DNA from: CAZKFN01 sp964552035
Lineage (GTDB): Bacteria; Bacteroidota; Bacteroidia; Flavobacteriales_E; Vicingaceae
Direction of reading: 5' to 3'
Assembly (NCBI GenBank): GCA_964552035.1
Contig: CAZKFN010000011.1
Coordinates: 1-43,582, forward strand
Length of the DNA stretch: 43,582 nucleotides
This document shows, piece by piece, positions 34,674-43,582 of the stretch (positions within the stretch are counted from its first letter, which is position 1; every line of letters begins with the position of its first letter). A program made the position numbers and the translations under genes. The notes beneath the pieces are model-generated. The model worked only from the letters and a program-made list of their open reading frames with translations, was not told where the DNA came from and ran no database searches.

Positions 34674-37600
34674 ATGAAAATCAAAAGGTTTACACTTTTG
34701 ACGCTTCCTGTTTTAGTTTTAATAGTAGGAGCCTTTGTTCTAATGAGTTCAAAAAACTCAACGTACTATCCTAGAAAAACTGTTTTGGGTGAATTGTCTC
34801 CAGCAGATGAATATCTAGAGTATATTAGAACCATAAAAGCTAATATGGAAACTGGTACGATCTCACCAGAAGAATATTTCGAAGCCGTAAAGCAAGCTAA
34901 TAGGATGCCGAAATCGAAAGCATCGTTAGATATTAGTTGGTCTTTTATTGGCCCGGATAACTTTGGAGGAAGAACCAGAGCTATAATAGTAGATAAAAAT
35001 GATCCTGACCATATTCTAGCAGGTGCTGCCTCTGGAGGGATATATGAATCTTTCGATGGAGCTAAAAGTTGGGAACCTTATGACCCTGCTTTCTCAGTTA
35101 GCAATATTTCATCCATTACTCAAGATAAGGATGGAAACTTTTATGTAGGTACTGGAGGGCATTTTGAGAATCCTGTGAATAAAACAGAAAGAGATGTTTT
35201 TTTTATAGGTACTGGAGTGTATAAACTAACGGGAGAAGGGAATTTTAAGTTAATTAAAGGACCTCTTTCTGCTGATATAAGTGAAGATTATTCTACAATA
35301 AGTAAAGTAGTAGCTTCTCCAACAGATGCCAATAAGTTATATGTAGGTATGAATAACGGTTTTAGAATCTTGGAAATTGATGACAATGGTGACTTAGTTA
35401 ATGAATCAGATCCTATTTCTTCAACTTCTGCTTGCAATGACATTGAAGTTAGTGAAAATGGAAAAGTATTAGTAACCTTTAAAGGTAAGATTTTCCTTTC
35501 TAAAAGTGGAGATGCCAACTTTGTGGAAACTACTCCTGCTCTCCTATATTCTTCTTATACAGGATTTGGGTATGGAAGAATTGAGGTGGCTATTGCTCCA
35601 AGTGATGACAATATTGCTTATGCTGCGATTACAGCAGGCTGGGGTGCTGTAAATCCCAACAATTTACCACCAATAGGTAATAATTGTTTGGTTGGAATTT
35701 ACCGTTCACAAGATGGAGGAGAAAATTGGGAAATTATTCGCCAAGGAGCACCTAATGTTAGTGATATGTATGCTACTTTAGACGGATTAGGATGTACTGG
35801 GCATTGGGCTAATACTTTAGCTGTTTATCCAGACGATGCTGGGAAAATATTGGTTGGAGGCGATGCTCTTTATCGCTGGGAACAAAGTTCTAAAGATCCA
35901 GATGTATCTAATGGTTCTTGGACAAGAGTAGATTTTCCTCTACAATTTAGCACTTCTGATGAACCCTTTCCAAATTATCTACATTCTGGGAAACACAACA
36001 TTGTATGGGATCCAAGGAACTCGGATGTTGCTTATATTACAACTAATGGCGGAATATCTAAAACAGAAAACTTTAACAATGAAGAACCTACCTATAAGTT
36101 GGTAAATCACATGTATAATACAACACAGTATTATAGCATCGACGTTAATTCAAAGGGTGTGGTTATCGCTGGTTCGCATGATAATGGGACACATATTTTA
36201 AATTTAAAAAACACTGTTGGAAATCCTGCTTACCAAGTATATGGTAATAATGTTTTAATGGATGATCATGCTTTTGATTGCCAGCTTTCTAGTATTAATC
36301 CTCAGTTGGGCTTTGCTTCAAAATCTCATAATAGAATTAGAAGAATTCAAGGTATTGGTACATCTCCTAGTAGTTCAAATTATTCTGAAGCAGAGATTTA
36401 TAATACTAATAATTTTCTAGGTGGTTTATGTGCAGGAGCGGGAGGTTGTACACCGTACTTCTATTCTACTTCAACATTATGGGAATCCTTTAATCATGAA
36501 GGTTCTTCGGATTCTGTAGAATTTGTAATAGAATCGCTTGAATTACCTCCTTTTGTAAGCGGAACAGAGTTTGCCTTTGAAGGAAACAACAATAGATATG
36601 AGCAAACAGATACCATTGATACTGATATTTACCCTATAGATACCATTTCTGGTTCTTCAGGAACATTAGATACTTTCTTATTAGCGGATGGGAATACTAT
36701 TATCATGAATTTTGATACTATAGAAGTGAATATCTCAAATAAAACCATTAACATTTCGAGAAGAGCCAATCCAAATTCCGTGAATTTAAACTTTAATTAT
36801 GGAGATGAATTGAGCTATGAAAATGGGTTGCTTGGGCTGTCTTCGGTTGCAACAGATAGTATGATAACAATTATTGTTGATACTTTTAAAACAGCAGCAC
36901 AAAGTGGTGAAGTATATGTATTGGTAGAAAATGCATTTATTAATTTTAGATATACCTTAAAATTACAAGATAAAGTTCAAAGTATTTTTGCTACTGCCAA
37001 CTGGCCAGGAAGAGGTGGGTCAAATGTTGATAGAAATGAAAGAAATATTTTTATTAGTCGTGACCTTTTAAAAGGTACTACAGATATAAAATGGTTTATG
37101 ATTGGTGGGGCTTCTTCTACTCCTTCATCAATTAGCGGCGATATATTAGATATGGAGTTTAGTTCTGACGGAAATCACTTGTTTGTTGCAACTGTTGACT
37201 TTATTGGAGGTAAAGTATATAGAATATCTGATATTGATAGCGTTTTGACAAATATGGATGCTTCTGATGGCCAGGGCTTAGAGGATGTTATAAATGGAGT
37301 ACTTGCTGGAAAATGCCATAAAATTGGAGATTTTCCAAACCAAGCTGTAACGTCAATTTCTGTAGATCCCAATAACGCTGACAATGTCGTTGTTGCATTA
37401 GGGAATTATGGTGGCATGGGGCATATTAGTAGGACGACAATTGGTACTACAGCAATGGACGAGTTTAATACATTTGAATCCATTACAGGTTCTGGAAATA
37501 CAGGATTACCACGTGCACCTGCTTATGCAGTTTTGTTAGATAAAAATGACCGAAATAGAGTTTTAATAGGAACAGAGTTGGGTGTGTTTGGAACCGATAA

Positions 37601-38081
37601 TGCTTTTGCAGCCGATGCTTCTACTGTAAACTGGACTAATGAAAGTGAAGGAATTGGTGAAATTCCAGTGTTTGACTTAGTTCAAATGAGACACAATTAT
37701 ACAAAGGCTTCAAATGATGGGCAAATTTATGCAGCTACTCATGGTAGAGGGGCATTCATGAGTGATGTGTTTGTTGGACTTAATAAGCATTCAATGGGAG
37801 GAGAAAATTCCTCTAATTCATCGAAAAGTGAAATTTTAGTTTATCCCAACCCAGTAGATAATTACGCAACTGTAGTGCTGAGTGTTGAAAATGCCAAAGA
37901 AGAATTAGAAGTTCAAATTTTTAACATTCAAGGAAAGTTAATTAAAACGCTTAATGTTGGTGGGCTTAAAACAGGAAAGAATAACGTAAAGCTTAACTTA
38001 CAGGAGTTAAATAGGGGAACTTATATTCTTAGAACGATTCAAGCTGGAATAATGTCGAGTACTAAGTTTATAAAACACTAA
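34674..38081 (+). CDS. Large secreted T9SS-sorted beta-propeller protein
   Basis: A 1135-aa secreted protein. The N-terminus has a hydrophobic signal (about residues 5-24). Propeller-like repeats follow, with Asp-box motifs SFDGAKSW (126-133) and SQDGGENW (345-352) and a WSFIGPDNFGGRTRAI opening, as in sortilin/Vps10-type or BNR proteins. A Cys-containing insert (CAGAGGC, around 585) and a beta-rich domain (about 590-770) interrupt the propeller. Residues from about 1054 form a type A T9SS C-terminal signal: ILVYPNPVDN, then QIFNIQGKLIKTLNV and LNRGTYILRT. It should be exported across the outer membrane and attached or released. Role is unknown; adhesion or hydrolysis is possible, but no catalytic residues are evident. 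Confidence 0.87.
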   Translation: MKIKRFTLLTLPVLVLIVGAFVLMSSKNSTYYPRKTVLGELSPADEYLEYIRTIKANMETGTISPEEYFEAVKQANRMPKSKASLDISWSFIGPDNFGGRTRAIIVDKNDPDHILAGAASGGIYESFDGAKSWEPYDPAFSVSNISSITQDKDGNFYVGTGGHFENPVNKTERDVFFIGTGVYKLTGEGNFKLIKGPLSADISEDYSTISKVVASPTDANKLYVGMNNGFRILEIDDNGDLVNESDPISSTSACNDIEVSENGKVLVTFKGKIFLSKSGDANFVETTPALLYSSYTGFGYGRIEVAIAPSDDNIAYAAITAGWGAVNPNNLPPIGNNCLVGIYRSQDGGENWEIIRQGAPNVSDMYATLDGLGCTGHWANTLAVYPDDAGKILVGGDALYRWEQSSKDPDVSNGSWTRVDFPLQFSTSDEPFPNYLHSGKHNIVWDPRNSDVAYITTNGGISKTENFNNEEPTYKLVNHMYNTTQYYSIDVNSKGVVIAGSHDNGTHILNLKNTVGNPAYQVYGNNVLMDDHAFDCQLSSINPQLGFASKSHNRIRRIQGIGTSPSSSNYSEAEIYNTNNFLGGLCAGAGGCTPYFYSTSTLWESFNHEGSSDSVEFVIESLELPPFVSGTEFAFEGNNNRYEQTDTIDTDIYPIDTISGSSGTLDTFLLADGNTIIMNFDTIEVNISNKTINISRRANPNSVNLNFNYGDELSYENGLLGLSSVATDSMITIIVDTFKTAAQSGEVYVLVENAFINFRYTLKLQDKVQSIFATANWPGRGGSNVDRNERNIFISRDLLKGTTDIKWFMIGGASSTPSSISGDILDMEFSSDGNHLFVATVDFIGGKVYRISDIDSVLTNMDASDGQGLEDVINGVLAGKCHKIGDFPNQAVTSISVDPNNADNVVVALGNYGGMGHISRTTIGTTAMDEFNTFESITGSGNTGLPRAPAYAVLLDKNDRNRVLIGTELGVFGTDNAFAADASTVNWTNESEGIGEIPVFDLVQMRHNYTKASNDGQIYAATHGRGAFMSDVFVGLNKHSMGGENSSNSSKSEILVYPNPVDNYATVVLSVENAKEELEVQIFNIQGKLIKTLNVGGLKTGKNNVKLNLQELNRGTYILRTIQAGIMSSTKFIKH

Positions 38082-38099
38082 AAAAGTTTTAATTCTAAA

Positions 38100-38133
38100 A
38101 AGCCGCCTTAAATTTCCCTTTAAGGCGGTTTTT
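38100..38133 (+). terminator. Terminator of the T9SS substrate gene
   Basis: CCGCCTTAAA (38103-38112) pairs with TTTAAGGCGG (38119-38128) around a six-base loop, followed by T5. An A-rich run upstream could allow weak function on the other strand. Confidence 0.9.
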
Positions 38134-38260
38134 GTTTCTACATTTTTATCAGTTAAGCTATTATCTAAAACTGTTATTAAATATTGTATAAATAGGATTC
38201 ATTTGATTTCATATTTGTCTTATTCTAATGTAATTTCGCTGTATAAAAAACACCTGATTT

Positions 38261-41080
38261 ATGCCGAAGAGAGAAGATATAAAACATACACTTATTATTG
38301 GCAGTGGTCCAATAGTTATTGGTCAAGCTTGTGAATTTGATTATTCTGGTTCACAAGCTGCAAGATCTTTAAGAGAGGAGGGAATTAAAGTTAGTTTGAT
38401 AAACTCTAACCCTGCAACCATTATGACGGATCCTGTAATTGCTGATAACATCTATTTGGAGCCTCTAGAGCCCGAATACATCGAAAAGATTTTAAAGAAC
38501 CACTCCGATATTGATACTGTTCTTCCTACAATGGGAGGACAAACGGCTTTAAATCTTGCTATTAAATGCGATGAGTTAGGGATATGGGAGAAGTATGATG
38601 TGGAAATGATAGGTGTAGATATTGAAGCTATTAACGTTACTGAAGATAGAGAAGATTTTCGACAATTAATGATAGATATTGGTGTTGGAGTTGCTCCGTC
38701 TAGAATTGCAAATTCTTTCCTAGAAGGGAAAAAGTTTGCACAAGAAATTGGTTTCCCTTTGGTGATAAGAGCTTCATATACTCTCGGTGGGTCTGGGGCC
38801 TCTTTTGTACATACTCCAGAAGAGTTTGACGAAAAACTAACAAGAGGTCTTCATATTTCCCCTATTCACGAGGTGATGATTGATAAGGCCGTCTTAGGTT
38901 GGAAAGAAATAGAATTGGAATTATTGAGGGATTCAAATGACAATGTGATTATTGTTTGCTGTATTGAAAATATGGATCCAATGGGCATCCATACAGGAGA
39001 TTCCATTACTGTTGCTCCAGCAATGACATTGTCTGATAAAACCTATCAACGTATGCGTGATATGGCTATTAAAATGATGCGTTCTATTGGTGATTTTGCA
39101 GGTGGATGTAACATACAATTTGCAGTGAGTAACGATGAAAAAGAAGAGATTATAGCAATTGAGATTAATCCTAGAGTTTCTAGATCTTCGGCCTTGGCTT
39201 CAAAAGCCACAGGTTATCCAATTGCTAAAATTGCAGCTAAATTGGCCATAGGTTATCATTTAGATGAATTAAAAAACCCTATAACAGGAGATACTTCAGC
39301 TTATTTTGAACCAGCATTAGATTACGTAATTGTGAAAATCCCTCGTTGGAATTTCGATAAGTTTGATAGCCCTGAAAAAGAATTAGGGTTGCAAATGAAA
39401 TCTGTCGGTGAGGTAATGGGTATTGGTAGATCTTTTCAAGAAGCATTACAAAAAGCATGTCAATCTCTAGAAATCGGCAGAAATGGCTTGGGTGCTGATG
39501 GCAAAGAACTTAGAGATCAAGATAGGATTTTAAAGAGTCTAAGAAATCCTTCATGGGATCGATTATTTCACATTTATGATGGTATAAAACTTGGAATTCC
39601 ATTGTCTACTATTCAGGAAGCTACCTTGATTGATAAATGGTATTTAAAACAAATTGAGGAATTGGTTAGTCTTGAGAATGAAATCCAAAACTTTAATTTA
39701 AAAACCTTTCCCAAAGAATTGTTTTTGGAAGCAAAACAAAAAGGCTATGCTGATCGACAAATAGCGCACTTGCTGAACTGCTTGGAAAGTGAAATATATG
39801 CCAAAAGAGAAGAGTTAGGAATTAAAAGAGTATATAAAATTGTCGATTCTTGTGCAGGAGAATTTGCTGCAGAAACACCTTATTACTACAGTACCTTTGA
39901 AGTAGAAAATGAATCAATTGTTACCGATAAGAAAAAAATTATCGTACTGGGTTCAGGACCCAATCGAATAGGGCAAGGGATTGAATTTGATTATTGCTGT
40001 GTCCATGGGATATTAGCTGCTAAAGAATGCGGTTATGAAACGATTATGATTAACTGTAACCCAGAAACAGTCTCAACCGATTTTGGGACAGCAGATAAAT
40101 TGTATTTTGAACCCGTATTTTGGGAACATATTTATGACATTATTCAACACGAACAACCAGAGGGGGTCATTGTACAACTGGGTGGGCAAACTGCCCTTAA
40201 ATTAGCTGAAAAGCTTGATAGGTATGGAATTAAAGTAATTGGCACATCCTATAAGGCACTTGACTTAGCAGAAGATAGAGGAAGCTTTTCTGATTTGCTA
40301 AAAGGGAATGATATTTTCTACCCTAAATACGGATCCATTGAAACAGCAGAAGAGGCTATTGAATTAAGCAAAGAAATTGGGTTTCCACTTTTAGTTAGAC
40401 CCTCTTATGTTCTTGGGGGACAAAGTATGAAGATTGTCTTAAATGAAAAAGAACTGGAAGAGCATGTGGTAAACATTTTGCGTGATTTACCTGGGAATAA
40501 AGTGCTTTTAGACCGATTCCTTTCGGGTGCAATAGAAGCAGAGGCAGATGCAATTTGTGATGGCGAGGATGTCTACATTATTGGAATAATGGAACATATA
40601 GAACCTGCAGGGATTCATTCTGGAGACTCTTATGCGGTATTGCCAACTTTTAATTTAAGTGATAAGGTATTAAAACAGATTATAGATTATACCAATAAAA
40701 TTGCTATAGCACTAGAAACTAAAGGTCTAATCAATATACAATTTGCAATAAAAGATGAACAAACTTATGTTATTGAAGCCAATCCGAGAGCCTCTAGAAC
40801 GGTGCCTTTTATTGCAAAGTCATATCGTGAACCCTATGTGAATTATGCTACTAAGGTTATGTTAGGAGAGAAAAAGGTAAAAGATTTTGACTTTAATCCA
40901 CATAAGGAAGGATATGCTATCAAAATTCCAGTATTCTCTTTTGATAAATTTCCGAATGTTAATAAAGAATTGGGGCCAGAAATGAAATCTACTGGGGAAG
41001 CTATACGGTTTATTAAAGATTTAAAAGATAGTTTCTTTAGAGAGGTCTATAAGGAACGAAATCTTTATCTTAGTAAATAA
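38261..41080 (+). CDS. carB: Carbamoyl-phosphate synthase large subunit lacking the C-terminal MGS domain
   Basis: CarB makes carbamoyl phosphate for pyrimidines and arginine from bicarbonate, ammonia and two ATP. Two ATP-grasp halves are visible: residues 1 to about 400 (IIGSGPIVIGQACEFDYSGS, PTMGGQTALNLA, EINPRVSRSSALASKATGYP) and about 560 to 930 (VLGSGPNRIGQGIEFDYCCV, QLGGQTALKLAEKL, EANPRASRTVPF). The protein ends at 939 aa, whereas the E. coli type has about 1073, with the last 130 or so residues forming the MGS allosteric domain for UMP and ornithine. That domain is missing, and the downstream gene starts 3 bases on, so this is a normal end. I recall shortened CarB in other Flavobacteriia. 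Confidence 0.95.
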   Translation: MPKREDIKHTLIIGSGPIVIGQACEFDYSGSQAARSLREEGIKVSLINSNPATIMTDPVIADNIYLEPLEPEYIEKILKNHSDIDTVLPTMGGQTALNLAIKCDELGIWEKYDVEMIGVDIEAINVTEDREDFRQLMIDIGVGVAPSRIANSFLEGKKFAQEIGFPLVIRASYTLGGSGASFVHTPEEFDEKLTRGLHISPIHEVMIDKAVLGWKEIELELLRDSNDNVIIVCCIENMDPMGIHTGDSITVAPAMTLSDKTYQRMRDMAIKMMRSIGDFAGGCNIQFAVSNDEKEEIIAIEINPRVSRSSALASKATGYPIAKIAAKLAIGYHLDELKNPITGDTSAYFEPALDYVIVKIPRWNFDKFDSPEKELGLQMKSVGEVMGIGRSFQEALQKACQSLEIGRNGLGADGKELRDQDRILKSLRNPSWDRLFHIYDGIKLGIPLSTIQEATLIDKWYLKQIEELVSLENEIQNFNLKTFPKELFLEAKQKGYADRQIAHLLNCLESEIYAKREELGIKRVYKIVDSCAGEFAAETPYYYSTFEVENESIVTDKKKIIVLGSGPNRIGQGIEFDYCCVHGILAAKECGYETIMINCNPETVSTDFGTADKLYFEPVFWEHIYDIIQHEQPEGVIVQLGGQTALKLAEKLDRYGIKVIGTSYKALDLAEDRGSFSDLLKGNDIFYPKYGSIETAEEAIELSKEIGFPLLVRPSYVLGGQSMKIVLNEKELEEHVVNILRDLPGNKVLLDRFLSGAIEAEADAICDGEDVYIIGIMEHIEPAGIHSGDSYAVLPTFNLSDKVLKQIIDYTNKIAIALETKGLINIQFAIKDEQTYVIEANPRASRTVPFIAKSYREPYVNYATKVMLGEKKVKDFDFNPHKEGYAIKIPVFSFDKFPNVNKELGPEMKSTGEAIRFIKDLKDSFFREVYKERNLYLSK

Positions 41081-41082
41081 TT

Positions 41083-41358
41083 ATGGTACATCAAGCCGAT
41101 TTAATATCCTTATTGCGAACAATTTTAATTATTATTGTTGTTTATTATGGAATTAAATTTATATTTCGGTACTTGAGTCCTTATTTATTGAAGCGATTAA
41201 TAAATAGTCAAAAGAATAAATATCAAGGGAGTAATACCCACCAAAAAGTACATCAGGAAGGAAATGTAACCATAAAAAAAACTCCCTACAATCGCCAATC
41301 TTCTGATGAGTTAGGCGATTATGTTGATTATGAAGAAATAAACGATAAAGAAGAATGA
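41083..41358 (+). CDS. DUF4834 small membrane protein
   Basis: A 91-aa protein with one N-terminal membrane helix (about residues 8-30, LLRTILIIIVVYYGIKFIF) followed by a basic region and an acidic C-terminus with GDYVDYEEIND. The last is the conserved end of DUF4834 proteins, which I recall as usually preceding YfhO-family genes in Flavobacteriia. Function is unknown; it is probably a small partner of the large membrane protein. Its stop overlaps the next start (ATGA), so the two are translationally coupled. It starts 3 bases after carB. Confidence 0.85.
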   Translation: MVHQADLISLLRTILIIIVVYYGIKFIFRYLSPYLLKRLINSQKNKYQGSNTHQKVHQEGNVTIKKTPYNRQSSDELGDYVDYEEINDKEE

Positions 41359-43562
41359 AACCAACTTTACTTAAAAGGTTTGGACCTTATTTAATAGCCT
41401 TTCCAGTTTTCGCAATAGTAGCTTCAATTTATTTTTATCCTGCCTTACAAGGTTATGCGCTAAAACAAGGTGATATTAAACAATATCGTGGAATGTCCCA
41501 TGAAATTATAGGTCATCATGAAGACCTAAATGAAGAGCTTTTATGGACAGGTAATATGTTTAGCGGTATGCCCGCATATCAAATTACTGTTGTTAAATAT
41601 AGCGGAGACCTTATTCGATACGTTCACAAAACTTTACAACTAGGTTTTCCTCACCCTATCAACTTGTTAATTTTATACATGATTGGGTTTTATATTTTTC
41701 TTTTATGCCTTAGGATTAATCCTTGGCTAAGCATCATAGGGGCAATTGCTTTTGCCTTTTCTTCTTATTTCATTGTTATTATTGAAGCAGGACATAATAC
41801 TAAAGCTTATGCAATTGCCTATATGCCTGCTGTCCTCGGTGGTGTAATAAGTATTCTCCGGGGTAGGGTCTGGGTCGGGGCCTTGGTTACTGCTTTGTTT
41901 ATTGGATTAGAAATTATTGGAAATCACTTTCAAATTACCTATTACTTATTATTTTTAGTACTGGCTGTAGGTCTGGTTGAAATGATTTATCAATTTAAAA
42001 ATGGAGATGCAGTTGTTTTTCTTAAAAGAGTAGGAATAGTTATTATTGCCGTAATTTTAGGTGTGCTCCCTAATTTGGGTCATATGCTCACAACTTATGA
42101 ATACTCCAAAGCTTCTACACGAAGTTTGTCGGAATTGACCATTACCCCTTCTGGAGATTCTAATACTCATATTAAAAGTACGGGGCTAGATAAGGATTAT
42201 ATAACACGTTGGAGCTTAGGGATTGATGAAAGTTTCTCTTTGCTGCTTCCCAACGTAAAGGGAGGGAAATCGGGTGCAATTTTAGCCAATGATGATGAAG
42301 TTCAAAGAATAAGAAAAGAAGATCCTCAGTTTTTTAACTTTATGGTAGAACAATACCAAAATGAGCAATTTTTGGTAAACACTTATTGGGGAAATCAACC
42401 TTTTACTTCAGGACCAGTGTATGGGGGTGCTATCATTTGTTTTTTAGCTTTATTAGCTTTGTTTTTTGTCAAAGACCGATTAACTATTGGAATGGGCCTT
42501 GCTGCTATTCTAGCGTTATTGCTTGCTTGGGGGCATAACTTTATGAGTTTCACAGATTTTTTTATTGATTATGTGCCCTTATACAATAAGTTTAGAGCAG
42601 TTTCTATGACTTTAGTTATTGTCGAATTGGTGCTCCCTGCATTAGCCATCTTGTTTTTAGCTAAACTTTATCAAAATAGGGAAGAACTGTTAAAACAAAA
42701 GAAGAGATTGTTAATAATCAGTAGTGTCTTTGGGGGAATCTTACTTTTATTTTGGTTAATTCCAGACACTTTCTTTGATTTCTTAAGCGAGGATGAAGTT
42801 CAACATCTAAATAACCAGGTAATTAAAAATCCTGATAATAATTCTATTATTTATGCTGGTTTTGAAAGCATTAAAAATTATAGAATGGATATTTTCAGAG
42901 ATGATATTATTAGAACATTGGGTTTTGTAATAGTTACTCTAGTGTTTATTATACTCTTCTTAAAGCAGAAAATCAATAAGAATATTATGATTTTGGGTAT
43001 TGGTACTCTAGCTATTATTGATTTATGGGTAATTGATAAACAATATGTAAATAATGCTACTACCCCAGGAGCATTATCGGGCTCTCCTAATAAATATATA
43101 GCTTATGAGCCTTTGGAGATGAAAGAACATCCCTATACTGCTACTCCTGTGGATAAGGCTATTTTAGATAGAGAATTAGAAAATAATCCAAATATAGCTC
43201 AAGCTATTAATGATAAAATAGCTGAGGAAAGACAGAAAAAAGGGAACTTATCTCAAGCAATTATTCAACATATCCAATTTATTCAATTGATGCGGGGAAC
43301 ACATTATAGGGTGTTTAATACTATTAAAAAAATGGATGAGGATGCAGAAACCGCCTATTTTCATAAAACACTAGGAGGATATCATGCTGCAAAACTAAAG
43401 AAATATCAAGAGTTGATTGATTTTAAACTGGGGTATGAGCATCATTTACTTAGAAATACTTTCCTTCAAGAGGGAGAAAGAGGGGTACAACAACTTCTTC
43501 CTTCTATGAATGTGGCTAATATGTTACCCGGTTTCCCAGAGTTATCCTCGAGTTTAAGGTAG
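41355..43562 (+). CDS. YfhO-family large membrane protein, 3' end replaced by foreign sequence
   Basis: A multi-spanning membrane protein (ten or more hydrophobic helices) of the YfhO family: EDLNEELLWTGNMFSGMPAY, IIEAGHNTKAYAIAYMPAVL, and a late soluble domain. YfhO proteins resemble GT-C-type transferases and are implicated in glycosylating envelope polymers in Firmicutes; in Bacteroidota the role is unproven. Only residues 1-724 (to 43526) look native. There the conserved MNVANML should continue as a TKY-type strand, but the frame runs into 16S-like sequence and stops 11 residues later at 43562. Relatives are about 800 aa or more, so this copy is truncated by the junction. Confidence 0.85.
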   Translation: MKPTLLKRFGPYLIAFPVFAIVASIYFYPALQGYALKQGDIKQYRGMSHEIIGHHEDLNEELLWTGNMFSGMPAYQITVVKYSGDLIRYVHKTLQLGFPHPINLLILYMIGFYIFLLCLRINPWLSIIGAIAFAFSSYFIVIIEAGHNTKAYAIAYMPAVLGGVISILRGRVWVGALVTALFIGLEIIGNHFQITYYLLFLVLAVGLVEMIYQFKNGDAVVFLKRVGIVIIAVILGVLPNLGHMLTTYEYSKASTRSLSELTITPSGDSNTHIKSTGLDKDYITRWSLGIDESFSLLLPNVKGGKSGAILANDDEVQRIRKEDPQFFNFMVEQYQNEQFLVNTYWGNQPFTSGPVYGGAIICFLALLALFFVKDRLTIGMGLAAILALLLAWGHNFMSFTDFFIDYVPLYNKFRAVSMTLVIVELVLPALAILFLAKLYQNREELLKQKKRLLIISSVFGGILLLFWLIPDTFFDFLSEDEVQHLNNQVIKNPDNNSIIYAGFESIKNYRMDIFRDDIIRTLGFVIVTLVFIILFLKQKINKNIMILGIGTLAIIDLWVIDKQYVNNATTPGALSGSPNKYIAYEPLEMKEHPYTATPVDKAILDRELENNPNIAQAINDKIAEERQKKGNLSQAIIQHIQFIQLMRGTHYRVFNTIKKMDEDAETAYFHKTLGGYHAAKLKKYQELIDFKLGYEHHLLRNTFLQEGERGVQQLLPSMNVANMLPGFPELSSSLR

Positions 43563-43582
43563 GTTATCTACGTGTTACTCAC
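43527..43582 (-). rRNA. Partial 16S rRNA fragment (antisense) at the window end
   Basis: The reverse complement begins GTGAGTAACACGTAGATAACC and continues with CTACC, GAGGATAACTCTGGGAAACC and GGG. This matches the conserved 16S region just after the first variable loop (E. coli numbering about 105-160), where GTGAGTAACACGT is nearly universal. Only 56 bases are present, and no full rRNA gene could fit before the window ends. It starts abruptly inside the YfhO reading frame, so I read it as a chimeric join rather than a real locus. Confidence 0.8.

Noticed and set aside
1..43582. tRNA genes or a complete rRNA operon
   Set aside because: No T-loop/anticodon pattern was noticed in any intergenic gap by eye; the only rRNA-like sequence is the 56-base fragment at the very end.

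Overview
The window reads as AT-rich chromosomal DNA from a member of the Bacteroidota, most likely the order Flavobacteriales. Evidence for this: a PorV-type type IX secretion (T9SS) protein, a T9SS-sorted giant secreted protein, GWxTD and DUF4834 proteins, a bacillithiol YtxJ protein, two S46 dipeptidyl-peptidases, a LytS/LytTR two-component pair, a CarB without its allosteric domain, and Bacteroidota-type promoters (TAnnTTTG -7 boxes) before many genes. I cannot resolve the genus.

Layout. 1-3.6 kb: 3' end of porV, ispF, then pyruvate dehydrogenase E1-alpha and E2, ended by a bidirectional terminator. 3.6-5.6 kb: azurin-like lipoprotein, mtgA, a small beta-barrel protein. 5.6-9.9 kb: LytS-type kinase, LytTR regulator, TonB-dependent receptor. 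10.1-14.3 kb: pyrG, yidC, a DUF6438-type lipoprotein. 14.3-15.7 kb: a small accessory island with an intact parD antitoxin, a parE toxin relic with three in-frame stops, and 45-bp repeat arrays on both sides. 15.7-20.7 kb: YceI, DNA polymerase IV, uvrB, an SPFH/band-7 protein. 20.9-25.8 kb: two convergent S46 peptidases whose specificity residues differ (Arg, DPP11-like; Gly, DPP7-like). 25.9-33.0 kb: a minus-strand envelope cluster (BamA/TamA-like protein, GWxTD lipoprotein, rlmB, GT39-like glycosyltransferase, PlsC-like acyltransferase). 33.2-34.5 kb: a 42-aa lipoprotein, ytxJ, an unrecognised predicted exported protein. 34.7-38.1 kb: the T9SS-sorted propeller protein. 38.3-43.5 kb: carB, DUF4834, YfhO.

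Most of this is housekeeping and envelope biology. I did not find a convincing new multi-gene system. The observations most worth a second look are the decayed toxin beside an intact antitoxin inside a repeat-bounded island, the dispersed hairpin repeat family with a fixed 45-bp period, the DPP11/DPP7 pair, and the last 56 bases, which look like an antisense 16S rRNA piece joined to the interior of the YfhO gene and are probably an assembly or amplification chimera at a contig end.
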